A DNA stretch of 50,554 nucleotides, taken from positions 1-50,554 of the forward strand of contig JAGAJO010000026.1 of the NCBI GenBank assembly GCA_017626015.1. Direction: 5' to 3'. Position numbers and translations under genes: made by a program. Shown piece after piece: positions 16,839 through 25,567 of the stretch. This DNA comes from Ruminococcus sp. (GTDB taxonomy: Bacteria > Bacillota > Clostridia > Oscillospirales > Ruminococcaceae). Below the pieces are notes generated by a model. The model did no database searches and was not told where the DNA came from. It saw nothing but the letters and a program-made list of their open reading frames with translations. Position 1 is the stretch's first letter; every line of letters begins with the position of its first letter.

Positions 16839-18277
16839 TTCATTCGTCCTCCCGGCTTGTCGTCCTTGATGTGCAGACGGCGTATTTTCTTGAATTTAGG
16901 CAGCTTTTCATTTACCGACTCCATAAACGCCCTTATCCCGCTTTCACCTGCTGAGCAAAACTCCGCATATACGGTCGCCGTGATCTCGCCGTTTTCGATA
17001 AACACCTTTGCGGCATGGATATCCGGATTTTCGGTGATAAGCTTTTCTATCTCATCGGCGTAAACATTTTCTCCGTCAGGTGTAATGAGCGTGCGCTTTT
17101 TTCTGCCTGAAACATACAAATGATTTTCGCTGTCCAACCTTCCCAGATCACCCGTGTGATAAAAACCGTTTTCGTCAAAGCAGAAACTGTTTCCCGGGAA
17201 ATCAAGATATCCGCAGCTGACAGAACCACCTCTCACGGCTATCTCTCCCTCTCCGCTGCTGTCGGGATCGAGAATTTTGACAGTAAGATTTTCAAAGACC
17301 GTCATTTCCTTTTCCGCTTTGCCGTCAACGACCTTGGAAAGCGCTATGACCGACGAGCTTTCCGATGTGCCGTAAGCCTCAACGCAGCATACGCCGTTAT
17401 CCGTAAACCAGCTTTTAAGCTCGGGACGTGTAAAGCTTCCTCCCGTATAAAGGAACCTCACGCTGCGCAGAGCCTCCAGCAGCTCGTCAGTCATAAGACT
17501 GTACATTTTCTCCAGCAGTATGGGAACAGTACAGATAACGGTAGGTCGTATCGCAATAATATCTTCGTTTATTTTCCTCATATCGCTGCAAAGATAAAGC
17601 TTCATACCGGAAATTATTGTGTAGAGAAAATTCGCAATGCCCGAATAAACGTGACTCAGCGGCAGAAACACATAGGATCTGTCGCTGTCCGTCATGGGAG
17701 TGCGCCTGTACAGAGTGTCCCAGTTGGTAAACATATTTCGCTGAGAAAGAGGAATAGCCTTTGGCGTTGAGGTCGTCCCCGAGGTAAATATGATCTTTAC
17801 CGTTTTTTCCATATCTCTGCGTGGAATCAGCTGTGTGTCCGGTAAGGTCTCTGAGCTGTTTAACAGCCTGTCAAAATCGTCGGAAAGAGAAAAAAAGCTT
17901 ATATTTTTGTATTTTTCCATAAGCGGAGCAATAAGCTCCTTCCTGCTGTCCGAGTAAAAGAACGCAGCCTTTTCCGTCTGTTTAAGAATATTCTCCAGAT
18001 CAAACGCCGTCCATTCCTTATCCAGCGGTACGCTGACAGCAGAATAACCCATAGCGGCAAGATCGCAGACCATCCATTGATAGCTGTTTTCACCGAATAT
18101 ATAGACCCTTTTCCCTGAAAAGCCCAAATGGCTGAGACTTTTCGCCAGACCTCTGACGTCCCGTACAGTCTCCCCGAAGGTCCTCGGCAGGAAAACTCCT
18201 CCGTTTTTTGTAAAAATATACGGATCTCCGCCCCGTTCAGACAGGCAGTCCTCCAGATATTCATGTATACATTTCAT
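16835..18277 (-). CDS. AMP-forming acyl-CoA synthetase/ligase
   Basis: Adenylate-forming enzyme of the ANL superfamily that activates a carboxylic acid with ATP. The 480 aa contain the P-loop-like FTSGTTSTPKAI, EAYGTSESSS (motif A5), YHTGDLGRLD and the hinge-following SGRKKRTLITPDGENVYADEIE. The end PGGRMK has a lysine where the family's catalytic lysine normally lies. The sequence is shorter than usual acyl-CoA synthetases. Substrate unknown. The start has GGAG. It follows the PEP-synthase-like gene by 15 bp and overlaps the GNAT gene by 4 bp. Confidence 0.85.
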   Translation of the reverse strand: MKCIHEYLEDCLSERGGDPYIFTKNGGVFLPRTFGETVRDVRGLAKSLSHLGFSGKRVYIFGENSYQWMVCDLAAMGYSAVSVPLDKEWTAFDLENILKQTEKAAFFYSDSRKELIAPLMEKYKNISFFSLSDDFDRLLNSSETLPDTQLIPRRDMEKTVKIIFTSGTTSTPKAIPLSQRNMFTNWDTLYRRTPMTDSDRSYVFLPLSHVYSGIANFLYTIISGMKLYLCSDMRKINEDIIAIRPTVICTVPILLEKMYSLMTDELLEALRSVRFLYTGGSFTRPELKSWFTDNGVCCVEAYGTSESSSVIALSKVVDGKAEKEMTVFENLTVKILDPDSSGEGEIAVRGGSVSCGYLDFPGNSFCFDENGFYHTGDLGRLDSENHLYVSGRKKRTLITPDGENVYADEIEKLITENPDIHAAKVFIENGEITATVYAEFCSAGESGIRAFMESVNEKLPKFKKIRRLHIKDDKPGGRMK

Positions 18278-18292
18278 TATGACAATCTCCGA

Positions 18293-20635
18293 TCATGTTT
18301 TCTTCGCAGACGTGTTGATCGTTACCGTACCGTCGAATCCGTTGAGCGTAACTGTGCAGCCGTCCTGAACGGCGTCAAAAAATCCCTGTATGCCCACCGC
18401 CGCAGGCTTTTTAAGCTCTCTGGAAATGATAGCCGTATGAGAAAGCAGAGAGCCCCTTTCACAGATCAGTCCTGCGCTTTTTGCAATGACGGATACCCAG
18501 CCTGGATCCGTCATTTTTGCAGCCACTATCTTACCGACTACGTTTTTGGTCATAAGCTCTGACGGATCCTCCAGCTTTACCACCTCGGCGGTGACGATTC
18601 CGCCCGAGCATGCCGTGCCGTGAAAGATCCCGTCCGCATTCCGATGCGGTACAGAATTTACATTTGCGGGAGAAACGCTTCTGACCTCTCCTGCAAAAAC
18701 AATGCGTCTCGGCGAGGGCATATCGGCGTACATACTGTAAAGAGCTTTTCTTGCGGCGATTTTCCCCCTCAGGTCCGCTCCTCTGTCAAGCGTCACGATC
18801 TCCTTGCATGAAAGATAGAAAATATCATCCGTTTCTTCGAGCTTTCCATCAGCCTTCAGCTGACCTGCCGCCTTGCGTATGATATCTCGCATAACTCCGT
18901 AAAGCCTTGCACGGTCAAGACGGGATCTTTCTCTCTGAGCTACTCCTTTTTTGGCTTTCCCTGCAATAAGCTTTTCGGGGAGCGTAAGCTTCGTATGACG
19001 TTTTGATCTCACGTTTTTCCCGGTGTTTGCGGAAAGTATCATCTTAACCAGTATTTCAGGAGCGGTTCTAGGTGTTTTCGCCTCCAGCTTAAGCTCCTCC
19101 GGCGCTCTGTCTCCGTAAAGCGAAATATATTTATCGAGAAATCTGCCGTAGCTGTCATAGTTTGAATCCCTGAAATTAAAATAATCCTCTCTGCTTCGTA
19201 TGTTTTTTAAGCTTTCGGTAAGTCCGTTTCTTTCAGCACGGAGCTTAAGCCTTCCCAGAGCCTTTACCGGCTTCATGCTTTCAAGCTCTCCCCCGCCGTA
19301 AATACTTTGACTCAAAACCTTTTCGTATTTTTCGTGCAGACGCTTTTTCAGTATTGCCTTTAGCATACCTGTATAAATAAATGTATACATATCGTTTACA
19401 AGGGTTATATCCCACACCGAGCATATCTCACGGCGGATCTTCACATACAGCCTCATAAGATTTTCCGCCCCGTCCGTTCTGTCGATCTCACGGCGGTACA
19501 GAGAGATCTTTCCTCGGAAGAATTTCTTCAGTCTTTTCATTCTGAGGTTGTTTGTGAACAGCAGATCGAAAAACCGCACCGTAACGGTGAGCTTGACAGA
19601 CAGTCCCGCCCTGAATCCCGAGGTTATTTCCCTGTCCTCTATCCCCAGCATATCCTGCCAGACCGGTATTATCTTTTCCGAAAACGGCAGCAGCCGCAGA
19701 ATGTCATACCAACCCGATATACGATAGTAGATACGTCCGTCGGCGCAGTCCGTCATTTTTTTCAGCGATCCGTCAAGCCGTTTTGCAACGTCCTCGCTTC
19801 CGGTAAGGCGTTTCACAACGCTGCGGAAAACTCCGTAATAAACCGCAGAGACGAAATCCTGCGTAAGCGGCAGCGAAACTCCCGGATAGCTTTCGCAGAT
19901 ATTGCTGGAATCGAGAATGATCCTTTCTCCCTCCGGCACGGCTGTGATCCTTCTTACCTGCAAAATGAATATCTCTCCGTTTTCCACGGCAAATTCGATA
20001 TCTGCGGGGAAATTTGCATAATCTGATATTTCCCGGGAAATATCCGTAAGCTCCTGTATAAGCCTTTCGTCTGCGATCGGCGAACCGTCTCCGCTTTCAT
20101 ACCAGCGGGAGCCGTCCGAGCGGTTTATGTAGTAATTTGTGCAGGCACCTCTGCCTGATACTACGCTTTCACCCAGTCCCCGACCGATGCTGATAACCGT
20201 TTCGTTCAGTCTGCCGTTGGGATTGACGGTGAATATCACACCCGAAAGCTGCGGACACAGCATTTTCTGAACTATGCAGAAGACCCTTTCCGAACCTCGG
20301 ATATTTTTTGCCCGTGCGTATTCCTTTCCCCCGTTATATGATACGCACTCCCCGATACGCTTCCTGACATCGGCTTTGGGTACATTCAAAAAGGTCCTGA
20401 ACTGTCCGGCATAGGAGCTTTCTTCTCCGTCCTCGCAGTCTGCGGAGGAGCGCACCGAAAAAAGCTCCCCGCCAAGACTGTCCAGAGCGGCGTCAAGCTC
20501 TGATATACTGAAATTTCCGTCCGTGCAGAAAAAGTCAGGCACATTGAAATCCGCAGACTTCAGAAGGAAAAGATTCTGCGCCTTTGTTCCGCACCGTGAA
20601 TGCTCTTTTACGTTTTTTAAAGTAATAATTCCCAT
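18293..20635 (-). CDS. PEP-synthase/PPDK-like phosphotransferase of unknown substrate
   Basis: The 780 aa combine an N-terminal ATP-grasp PPDK domain (FSVRSSADCEDGEESSYAGQ, DIEFAVENGEIFILQVRR) with a middle region of ~450 residues and a C-terminal swivelling phosphohistidine domain. The latter has ERGSLLSHTAIISREL, with the phospho-accepting His near residue 733. The PEP/pyruvate-binding barrel of true PEP synthase is not visible, so the architecture matches rifampin-phosphotransferase-like proteins: ATP, then enzyme-His-phosphate, then a small-molecule acceptor. The start lies 2 bp after the UbiA stop. In this operon the acceptor may be a lipid or prenyl intermediate; that is inference. Confidence 0.8.
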   Translation of the reverse strand: MGIITLKNVKEHSRCGTKAQNLFLLKSADFNVPDFFCTDGNFSISELDAALDSLGGELFSVRSSADCEDGEESSYAGQFRTFLNVPKADVRKRIGECVSYNGGKEYARAKNIRGSERVFCIVQKMLCPQLSGVIFTVNPNGRLNETVISIGRGLGESVVSGRGACTNYYINRSDGSRWYESGDGSPIADERLIQELTDISREISDYANFPADIEFAVENGEIFILQVRRITAVPEGERIILDSSNICESYPGVSLPLTQDFVSAVYYGVFRSVVKRLTGSEDVAKRLDGSLKKMTDCADGRIYYRISGWYDILRLLPFSEKIIPVWQDMLGIEDREITSGFRAGLSVKLTVTVRFFDLLFTNNLRMKRLKKFFRGKISLYRREIDRTDGAENLMRLYVKIRREICSVWDITLVNDMYTFIYTGMLKAILKKRLHEKYEKVLSQSIYGGGELESMKPVKALGRLKLRAERNGLTESLKNIRSREDYFNFRDSNYDSYGRFLDKYISLYGDRAPEELKLEAKTPRTAPEILVKMILSANTGKNVRSKRHTKLTLPEKLIAGKAKKGVAQRERSRLDRARLYGVMRDIIRKAAGQLKADGKLEETDDIFYLSCKEIVTLDRGADLRGKIAARKALYSMYADMPSPRRIVFAGEVRSVSPANVNSVPHRNADGIFHGTACSGGIVTAEVVKLEDPSELMTKNVVGKIVAAKMTDPGWVSVIAKSAGLICERGSLLSHTAIISRELKKPAAVGIQGFFDAVQDGCTVTLNGFDGTVTINTSAKKT

Positions 20636-20637
20636 GA

Positions 20638-21537
20638 TCAGATCTTCCCGAAAATAAGATATGCAGCAATGGTAATAAGCATCATAGATTCCTGAATATA
20701 GGTATATCTCTCAACCTTGCTCACGATTTTGTACTGAGTCGGATCACGCATAAATGAAATAAATTTCCACGTCATCCAGCAGGTATTCAAAAGCAGCGCC
20801 GCAACCGAAATTTTATTGAGATTCCACACCAGAAGCACGTTGGTAAGGATATCGACAATAGTAAGTATCAGCACGAACATAGTAGCCTTTTTGTAGCCGA
20901 AAAGCTTTGAATAGGTAACATATTCCGTCTCGTCCTTCGGAGCGCGTATCTTCCTTGAAACCTCCCATATAAGCGCAGGAAAATAAAGCGTCCACGCCGC
21001 AAGGAACGTTGTCAGACTCCATGCGTTCAGAGAATATTTTATGCAGGTAAACGAAATGATGTAAACGTTCATTATCATCTGCACCGGATTGTGAGTCACC
21101 AATGCCAGCGGAAGGCTTTTCTGTATCTTTTTCTTACTGAAAAACCATAGCGACATAAGGGTACCGTAAATGTAAAGGAACAGGAAAAATCCTATATTGT
21201 TCATGAAAACAAAGTTAAGTATGCAGGTGACTGCGATAAGCGCCGAAACAAAAATAGCCAGATCCTTTTTATGTACCCGTCCCGACGGCAGCGGTCTGGA
21301 GGAAAAAAGGCGGCAGTCAAGCTCATAATCCTTGAAATCGTCGGCTATCCTTAACCACAGCAAAAAGCTGAAAACGGTAAAGCCTCCGATAAATTCCTGA
21401 TAGTTGATATGAAAATCCGTCACACCGTAGTTGAGAAGAACGATAAAATAGATCTCTCCGAAAACGATAAATCCCAATAGCAGTCTTGGTACTATCGGAT
21501 ACATTTCTCTGAAATAGATTCCGAGCCTTTTAAGCAT
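20638..21537 (-). CDS. UbiA-superfamily prenyltransferase
   Basis: Integral membrane enzyme of 299 aa with about 8-9 predicted hydrophobic segments. The first Asp-rich motif is IADDFKDYELD followed by RPLPSGRV, which is the UbiA-type diphosphate/Mg2+ site; a second loop reads IWEVSRKIRAPKDETEYVTYS. The family transfers prenyl groups from prenyl diphosphate to aromatic rings or, in archaea, to glyceryl phosphates. The start at 21537 follows GGGGGG; a 36-codon extension overlaps the preceding gene and was not used. Lies 14 bp after the CarS-like gene. Acceptor unknown. Confidence 0.85.
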   Translation of the reverse strand: MLKRLGIYFREMYPIVPRLLLGFIVFGEIYFIVLLNYGVTDFHINYQEFIGGFTVFSFLLWLRIADDFKDYELDCRLFSSRPLPSGRVHKKDLAIFVSALIAVTCILNFVFMNNIGFFLFLYIYGTLMSLWFFSKKKIQKSLPLALVTHNPVQMIMNVYIISFTCIKYSLNAWSLTTFLAAWTLYFPALIWEVSRKIRAPKDETEYVTYSKLFGYKKATMFVLILTIVDILTNVLLVWNLNKISVAALLLNTCWMTWKFISFMRDPTQYKIVSKVERYTYIQESMMLITIAAYLIFGKI

Positions 21538-21551
21538 TTTGTTTTTCCCCC

Positions 21552-22142
21552 CTATAAATTTTTTCTTATTTTCAGCAGATACAGCACGGCGTTCACGGCT
21601 ATATGGGTCGCTGCCCCGAGCAGTATATACAGCCAATACTGCCACACCGGCATAGGATAAAAAAAGCTTATGACAAGTATCACTCCCAGCAGCGAATCTA
21701 TCTGATCCACAGCAAAGAACACCGCTCCCTTGATACCACTGACGGTTTTGCCGGAGGGTATATCGAGCCGCCGTTTTATAAAGCTGTTGGGAAGCTCAAA
21801 CAGCACATAGGCAAATCCCGTAAGTCCTCCCAGCAGGAGATTGAAGGCGGGCGTATTCGGGCAGCTTCCGTAAACGTAATTCCTGCTTTCAAGAAATTCC
21901 GAGATACCGCACAGAGATCCCCATAGAAGCTGGGAGATGCAACCGCAGACGATCATTCCGAAAAAGCCGGCAAAGGTCTTGTTGTCCCCGAAGATCCGTC
22001 TGCCGTCCCTGAGCTTTCTGCCCCGGTCGATAGGGGAAGCGCATGACCTGCATACCGAAGTCCTGCACCACAGCATATTGAGTATTCCCGAAAGTATACA
22101 GGGAGCCAGGGTAACGTACATTTTTCCGATCAATAAGCTCAC
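21552..22142 (-). CDS. CDP-archaeol synthase (CarS)-like membrane protein
   Basis: Membrane protein of 196 aa from the CTP-transferase (CdsA/CarS) group. It has DGRRIFGDNKTFAGF, which corresponds to the CarS signature DGRRxFGDxKTxxG, then PNSFIKRRLDIPSG and AVDQIDSLLGVIL, which match the second half of the CarS active region. Known enzymes activate a lipid phosphate with CTP. The preferred start is GTG 22142, whose GTGA overlaps the kinase stop; ATG 22121 is the alternative. It is the second gene of the operon. Real archaeol substrate is unlikely to be assumed; a polyprenyl or diacylglyceryl phosphate is equally possible. Confidence 0.8.
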   Translation of the reverse strand: MSLLIGKMYVTLAPCILSGILNMLWCRTSVCRSCASPIDRGRKLRDGRRIFGDNKTFAGFFGMIVCGCISQLLWGSLCGISEFLESRNYVYGSCPNTPAFNLLLGGLTGFAYVLFELPNSFIKRRLDIPSGKTVSGIKGAVFFAVDQIDSLLGVILVISFFYPMPVWQYWLYILLGAATHIAVNAVLYLLKIRKNL

Positions 22143-22513
22143 CTGCCCGCAATGTTTGAGATAAGCACGATCCCTTCGCATATAAAGAATGCAGCTCCCG
22201 CCGTCAGAACAGCTCCCGCAGAAACGTTTTTGATAAATTCAATATCGGAGCTTTCGTCGTGAGTTCTGCTGTCGCATACCCTTTCCAGCGCCGTGTTTAT
22301 CAGCTCTGCCGAAAACACAGCTGCCGTGCATACGGCAAACAAAGCGTAATCGTACTTTCCCGAACCGGTTATAACGTTAAACAGCAGAAAAGCGGCGGCA
22401 ATAAAAGTATATGTCAGAAAATTTTTTTCACTGCCAAATGCCGCTTTTATTCCCGCCGCCGCATATTTTACACTTGTAAGCAAGCTTTTCGTTATGTACC
22501 TCTGATTCTTCAT
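22139..22513 (-). CDS. DagK-type lipid kinase (diacylglycerol or undecaprenol kinase)
   Basis: Small integral membrane kinase of 124 aa, the length of Gram-positive DgkA/UdpK. It has three hydrophobic segments and the family motif AELINTALERVCD (ExxNTAxE). In Bacillus the homologue phosphorylates undecaprenol rather than diacylglycerol. The start is ATG 22513 behind AGAGGATGCTT; a 36-codon longer frame covers the promoter. It is the first gene of the six-gene operon and would supply a lipid phosphate to the CarS-like enzyme. Confidence 0.9.
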   Translation of the reverse strand: MKNQRYITKSLLTSVKYAAAGIKAAFGSEKNFLTYTFIAAAFLLFNVITGSGKYDYALFAVCTAAVFSAELINTALERVCDSRTHDESSDIEFIKNVSAGAVLTAGAAFFICEGIVLISNIAGR

Positions 22514-22543
22514 AAGCATCCTCTTTTGTTCTTTATTTAAAAC

Positions 22544-22588
22544 ATTATACCATAAACCGATCCGAAATGCAAGTACCCCACCGGGTAC
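22544..22588 (-). promoter_or_regulatory. Promoter and palindromic operator of the six-gene operon
   Basis: Minus strand: TTGCAT (22567-22572), a 17-nt spacer, TATAAT (22544-22549). Touching the -35 box on its upstream side is the perfect palindrome GTACCCCACCGGGTAC (22573-22588). This is a good candidate operator; the regulator is unknown. Confidence 0.7.
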
Positions 22589-22607
22589 ACATACAGATAG
22601 CCGATAC

Positions 22608-22646
22608 AAAAGCGTTACCATTCAGATCCGAACGGTAACGCTTTTA
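22608..22646. terminator. Terminator between the XRE gene and the lipid operon
   Basis: Stem AAAAGCGTTACC against GGTAACGCTTTT. It lies downstream of the minus-strand XRE gene and separates it from the lipid operon promoter. Confidence 0.7.
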
Positions 22647-22683
22647 TTTTGTCATAGCTACGGCGGTTTCCTCTTTGTATGCC

Positions 22684-23223
22684 TTAATCCTCTGTCATTT
22701 TTAATCTTAAGAAACGCTGCTCAACCTTTACGCTGTACTTCAGCTCGTAAGCCGGTATTCCCCTGAAAACAGCGTCCTCTATTTCGGCAATTTCCTTTTC
22801 CAGCTGCTGCTCGTCGGCGTACCACGCCAAAAATGTATTTGATCCTCCCCAAAGTGATTTCTCGTCGCTGCTAACACCAAACAAAGCATATTTCGGGGAT
22901 CTCTTCCCTCCCTTGAATCTCCGGGAAGACATCACCTTGCTGCATCTCGCAACGACGTGTTCATTCGGCGATGTAATTGTAATGATACCTGTCACCTTGT
23001 CAGACTCAGCAGCTTTTTCCTGTTCGTTCCCGGTTTCCATAAGACTGTCCAGCGATATGTTCAGCTTGCGTGACAGGAGCAGCAGCTTTTCTGCCTCCGG
23101 AAAGCCTGTTCCCTGCTCCCATTTTGAAACAGCCTGTCTGCTGACGTCCAGCATTTCTGCCAATTCTTCCTGCGAAAGATGCTTTTCCTTCCTGATTTTC
23201 TGTAGGTTTTCTGCAAAACTCAT
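22684..23223 (-). CDS. XRE-family regulator with a C-terminal domain of unknown type
   Basis: The 179 aa begin with a Cro/CI-type helix-turn-helix (LSQEELAEMLDVSRQAVSKW at about residues 20-39), a common Firmicute arrangement. The C-terminal ~110 residues (TGIITITSPNEHVVARCSKV, FGVSSDEKSLWGGSNTFLAWY) are not recognised and may sense a ligand. The start at 23223 follows GGAGGTAATCAGT; the ATG five codons upstream is part of that ribosome site. Target unknown. It is near the GTACCC operator of the lipid operon, but nothing in the sequence shows that it binds there. Confidence 0.85.
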   Translation of the reverse strand: MSFAENLQKIRKEKHLSQEELAEMLDVSRQAVSKWEQGTGFPEAEKLLLLSRKLNISLDSLMETGNEQEKAAESDKVTGIITITSPNEHVVARCSKVMSSRRFKGGKRSPKYALFGVSSDEKSLWGGSNTFLAWYADEQQLEKEIAEIEDAVFRGIPAYELKYSVKVEQRFLRLKMTED

Positions 23224-23354
23224 ACTGATTACCTCCATTCATAATTCTGGGATAATGGTATTATAAACGCAAACCTCAATAATTACTACCAACCTGTTTT
23301 TGCATTTTCGCAACTTGAATTTGCAGATTCAATTTTACATCTTATATGATCGTA

Positions 23355-23867
23355 TTAATCCATGTCAGGATCAATTTCCGTTCCTTCCCTGAATTGGTTC
23401 TTCAATGGCAGGTAGTATATCAGCAGCATAAACAGCGGCTGCTGCCATGACAAGCTTATAATATACCCGATCAGATTTATGTTCGTAAGCAAAATGTCGG
23501 CTATAAAAGCAAGGACGGAAGAAACAATAATTATCCGCTTGGTAAAGACCACCTCAGATCCCGTAACTATATCCTTCTTTCTGATCGTTGTTACCCTGAG
23601 CAATACTGCGAAAATCAGAATAAATATCGTCGAAAGCAATACCATTGAGCCTACCGCAAATAAAATCAGCAATCCGTTTACTCCCGCAATCGTAAGGTTA
23701 GCTAATGGTGTAAAATCAGCACCGTCAATACTTATATCGTCAACGTATCCGATCAGATTTTCGTCCAGCATTAAATTATATAGCTCTCTTATATATCCTA
23801 CTGAAAATATCCAGTTAAGTATTGATACTGCGACAAGCAGAACACGTCTGACTAAATCCTTCCTCAT
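23355..23867 (-). CDS. Small integral membrane protein of unknown function
   Basis: Not recognised. The 170 aa have four hydrophobic stretches (LVAVSILNWIFSVGYI, GLLILFAVGSMVLLSTIFILI, IIVSSVLAFIADILL, PLFMLLIYYLPL) separated by short polar loops. The protein ends in an acidic tail. The start has GGAGGAATTACA. It lies 131 bp upstream of the XRE gene on the same strand, so a joint transcript is possible but the gap is long. Confidence 0.7.
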   Translation of the reverse strand: MRKDLVRRVLLVAVSILNWIFSVGYIRELYNLMLDENLIGYVDDISIDGADFTPLANLTIAGVNGLLILFAVGSMVLLSTIFILIFAVLLRVTTIRKKDIVTGSEVVFTKRIIIVSSVLAFIADILLTNINLIGYIISLSWQQPLFMLLIYYLPLKNQFREGTEIDPDMD

Positions 23868-24130
23868 TGTAATTCCTCCACCGGATTCTGATCTATCTCT
23901 CCAATAAACTCAATTTTATAGCTAACGTAATTCTACCATAAATCCGGATCAAAGTCAAATTTCCGTTCATCTGAAAAATGTACAATGACCCGGAATACAT
24001 ACGGATCAAACGGCTCTGTTTGCGTTTGTTGTGATATTATTTGATTACCGACGGAATAATCTGTCCATAAATCTAATATAAATTGATTGCAAGACTGCAT
24101 ATAAGGCTGAAAAAATACGGAGATGATAAA

Positions 24131-25402
24131 ATGAAAAAAATAACTATATTGTTTATTCTCTGCGCAGCGCTGTGTTCCTGCAGGGCAAACACGGAGGACA
24201 GCAGCGTTTCGGACAGGCTGAGGAATATGAGATCAGCTTCGGTCATTCCGGTAGACGCAGACACCGAAAATATCCCTCAGGACAACGGATACTCCCCTGT
24301 CAATTACGATATCCAGAAAGGGATCTGGCTTTCATATATCGACCTTGCTCCCATGCTGAACACAGATGATGCCAGCGTCTTCCGGGAACGCTTTGAAACT
24401 GTGTGCGAGAATATTTCCGGCGTGGGATTCAATACCGTCTATATCCATGTCCGGCCTTTCGGAGACGCCCTGTATTCATCGGAGCTTTACCCCGCCTCTG
24501 CCTATGTTCCTCAGACGGACGGAGAGATACTGTTCGACCCTCTTGAGATCATGTGCGATACTGCACATGAATACGGCTTGTCCGTACACGGCTGGATAAA
24601 CCCCCTGAGATGCCAGACTGCCGACGAGCTTGAACATACAGACAGGAAATATCTTACCGCACAGTGGTTTTCTCAGGACAGCGAGATCATACGGCAGGTA
24701 GATGGAGATACTCATCTCTGGCTCAACCCGGCTTACAGCGAGGTCAGAGAACTTATTGCCGGCGGCGCTGCGGAAATTGCGGAAAATTATCCCGTTGACG
24801 GTATACACTATGACGATTACTTCTATCCGACAACGGAGACAAGCTTTGACAGTCAGTGCTACGCCGCAATGTCTCAGGGAGAAAGCCTTGAAAACTTCAG
24901 GACCGAAAATATCTCGTCCATGTGCAGGCAGATCTATTCCGAGGTTAAAAATATAGACAGCAGGATACAGGTCGGTATATCCCCTCAGGGCAATATCGAA
25001 AATAACTACGTTTATATGTATGCCGACGTTAAAGAATGGTGTTCCTCGACAGGGTATGCAGACTGTATTATCCCGCAGATCTATTTCGGCTACAATAACG
25101 CAGTACAGCCGTTTTCACAGGTTCTGAAGGACTGGGCTGAGCTTGCGGAGGACGGAAACGTGAAGCTTATTGCCGGACTTGGCGCATATAAGATCGGAGA
25201 GGAGGATGAGTTTTCCTCGGACACCGGGATCATCGCCAGCCAGATATCAGACGCCGCCGCAGATGGTTTCAGCGGTTCGGCAGTATACTCCTACGGAACT
25301 CTTTTCCCGGAGGACGACAGCGAAAGAATCAGCAATGAGCGTGAATGCATCAGAGCTGCCTTCGGGCTTGCGGACGGTGGTAAGCATGACCGTAAAATGT
25401 AA
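24131..25402 (+). CDS. GHL10-family (YngK-like) glycoside-hydrolase-like lipoprotein
   Basis: Member of the DUF187/GHL10 family, TIM-barrel proteins related to glycosidases and often linked to cell-wall or peptidoglycan turnover. The 423 aa begin with a lipoprotein signal (lipobox LCSC). Family marks are GIWLSYIDLAPML, GFNTVYIHVRPFGDALY, HGWINPLR, HLWLNPAY, DGIHYDDYFYP and GISPQG. The start at 24131 follows GGAGATGATAAA; the frame extends upstream by 16 codons without a ribosome site. Catalytic residues have not been firmly defined for the family, so enzyme activity is an inference. Monocistronic. Confidence 0.88.
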   Translation: MKKITILFILCAALCSCRANTEDSSVSDRLRNMRSASVIPVDADTENIPQDNGYSPVNYDIQKGIWLSYIDLAPMLNTDDASVFRERFETVCENISGVGFNTVYIHVRPFGDALYSSELYPASAYVPQTDGEILFDPLEIMCDTAHEYGLSVHGWINPLRCQTADELEHTDRKYLTAQWFSQDSEIIRQVDGDTHLWLNPAYSEVRELIAGGAAEIAENYPVDGIHYDDYFYPTTETSFDSQCYAAMSQGESLENFRTENISSMCRQIYSEVKNIDSRIQVGISPQGNIENNYVYMYADVKEWCSSTGYADCIIPQIYFGYNNAVQPFSQVLKDWAELAEDGNVKLIAGLGAYKIGEEDEFSSDTGIIASQISDAAADGFSGSAVYSYGTLFPEDDSERISNERECIRAAFGLADGGKHDRKM

Positions 25403-25450
25403 AAAAAATGTGAAATGTTTTGGAATCCTGACATAATTCCCAAAAAGCTC

Positions 25451-25479
25451 TTGTAATTTGAGAATAAATATAGTATACT
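25451..25479 (+). promoter_or_regulatory. Promoter of nfnAB
   Basis: TTGTAA (25451-25456), a 17-nt spacer, TATACT (25474-25479). The leader is about 80 nt before the GTG start. Confidence 0.65.
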
Positions 25480-25567
25480 GTATTTATGACTGCCGTCGCT
25501 GCTTTGATGCTCAGAGAGATCCGAAGACACGCCGGCAGGTACTATATTTATACGGGAGGGATATTCA

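Noticed and set aside
20638-22513. True archaeal ether-lipid pathway
   Set aside because: Only two of the steps have look-alikes here; geranylgeranylglyceryl-phosphate synthase and a glycerol-1-phosphate source are absent, so archaeol synthesis itself is not claimed.
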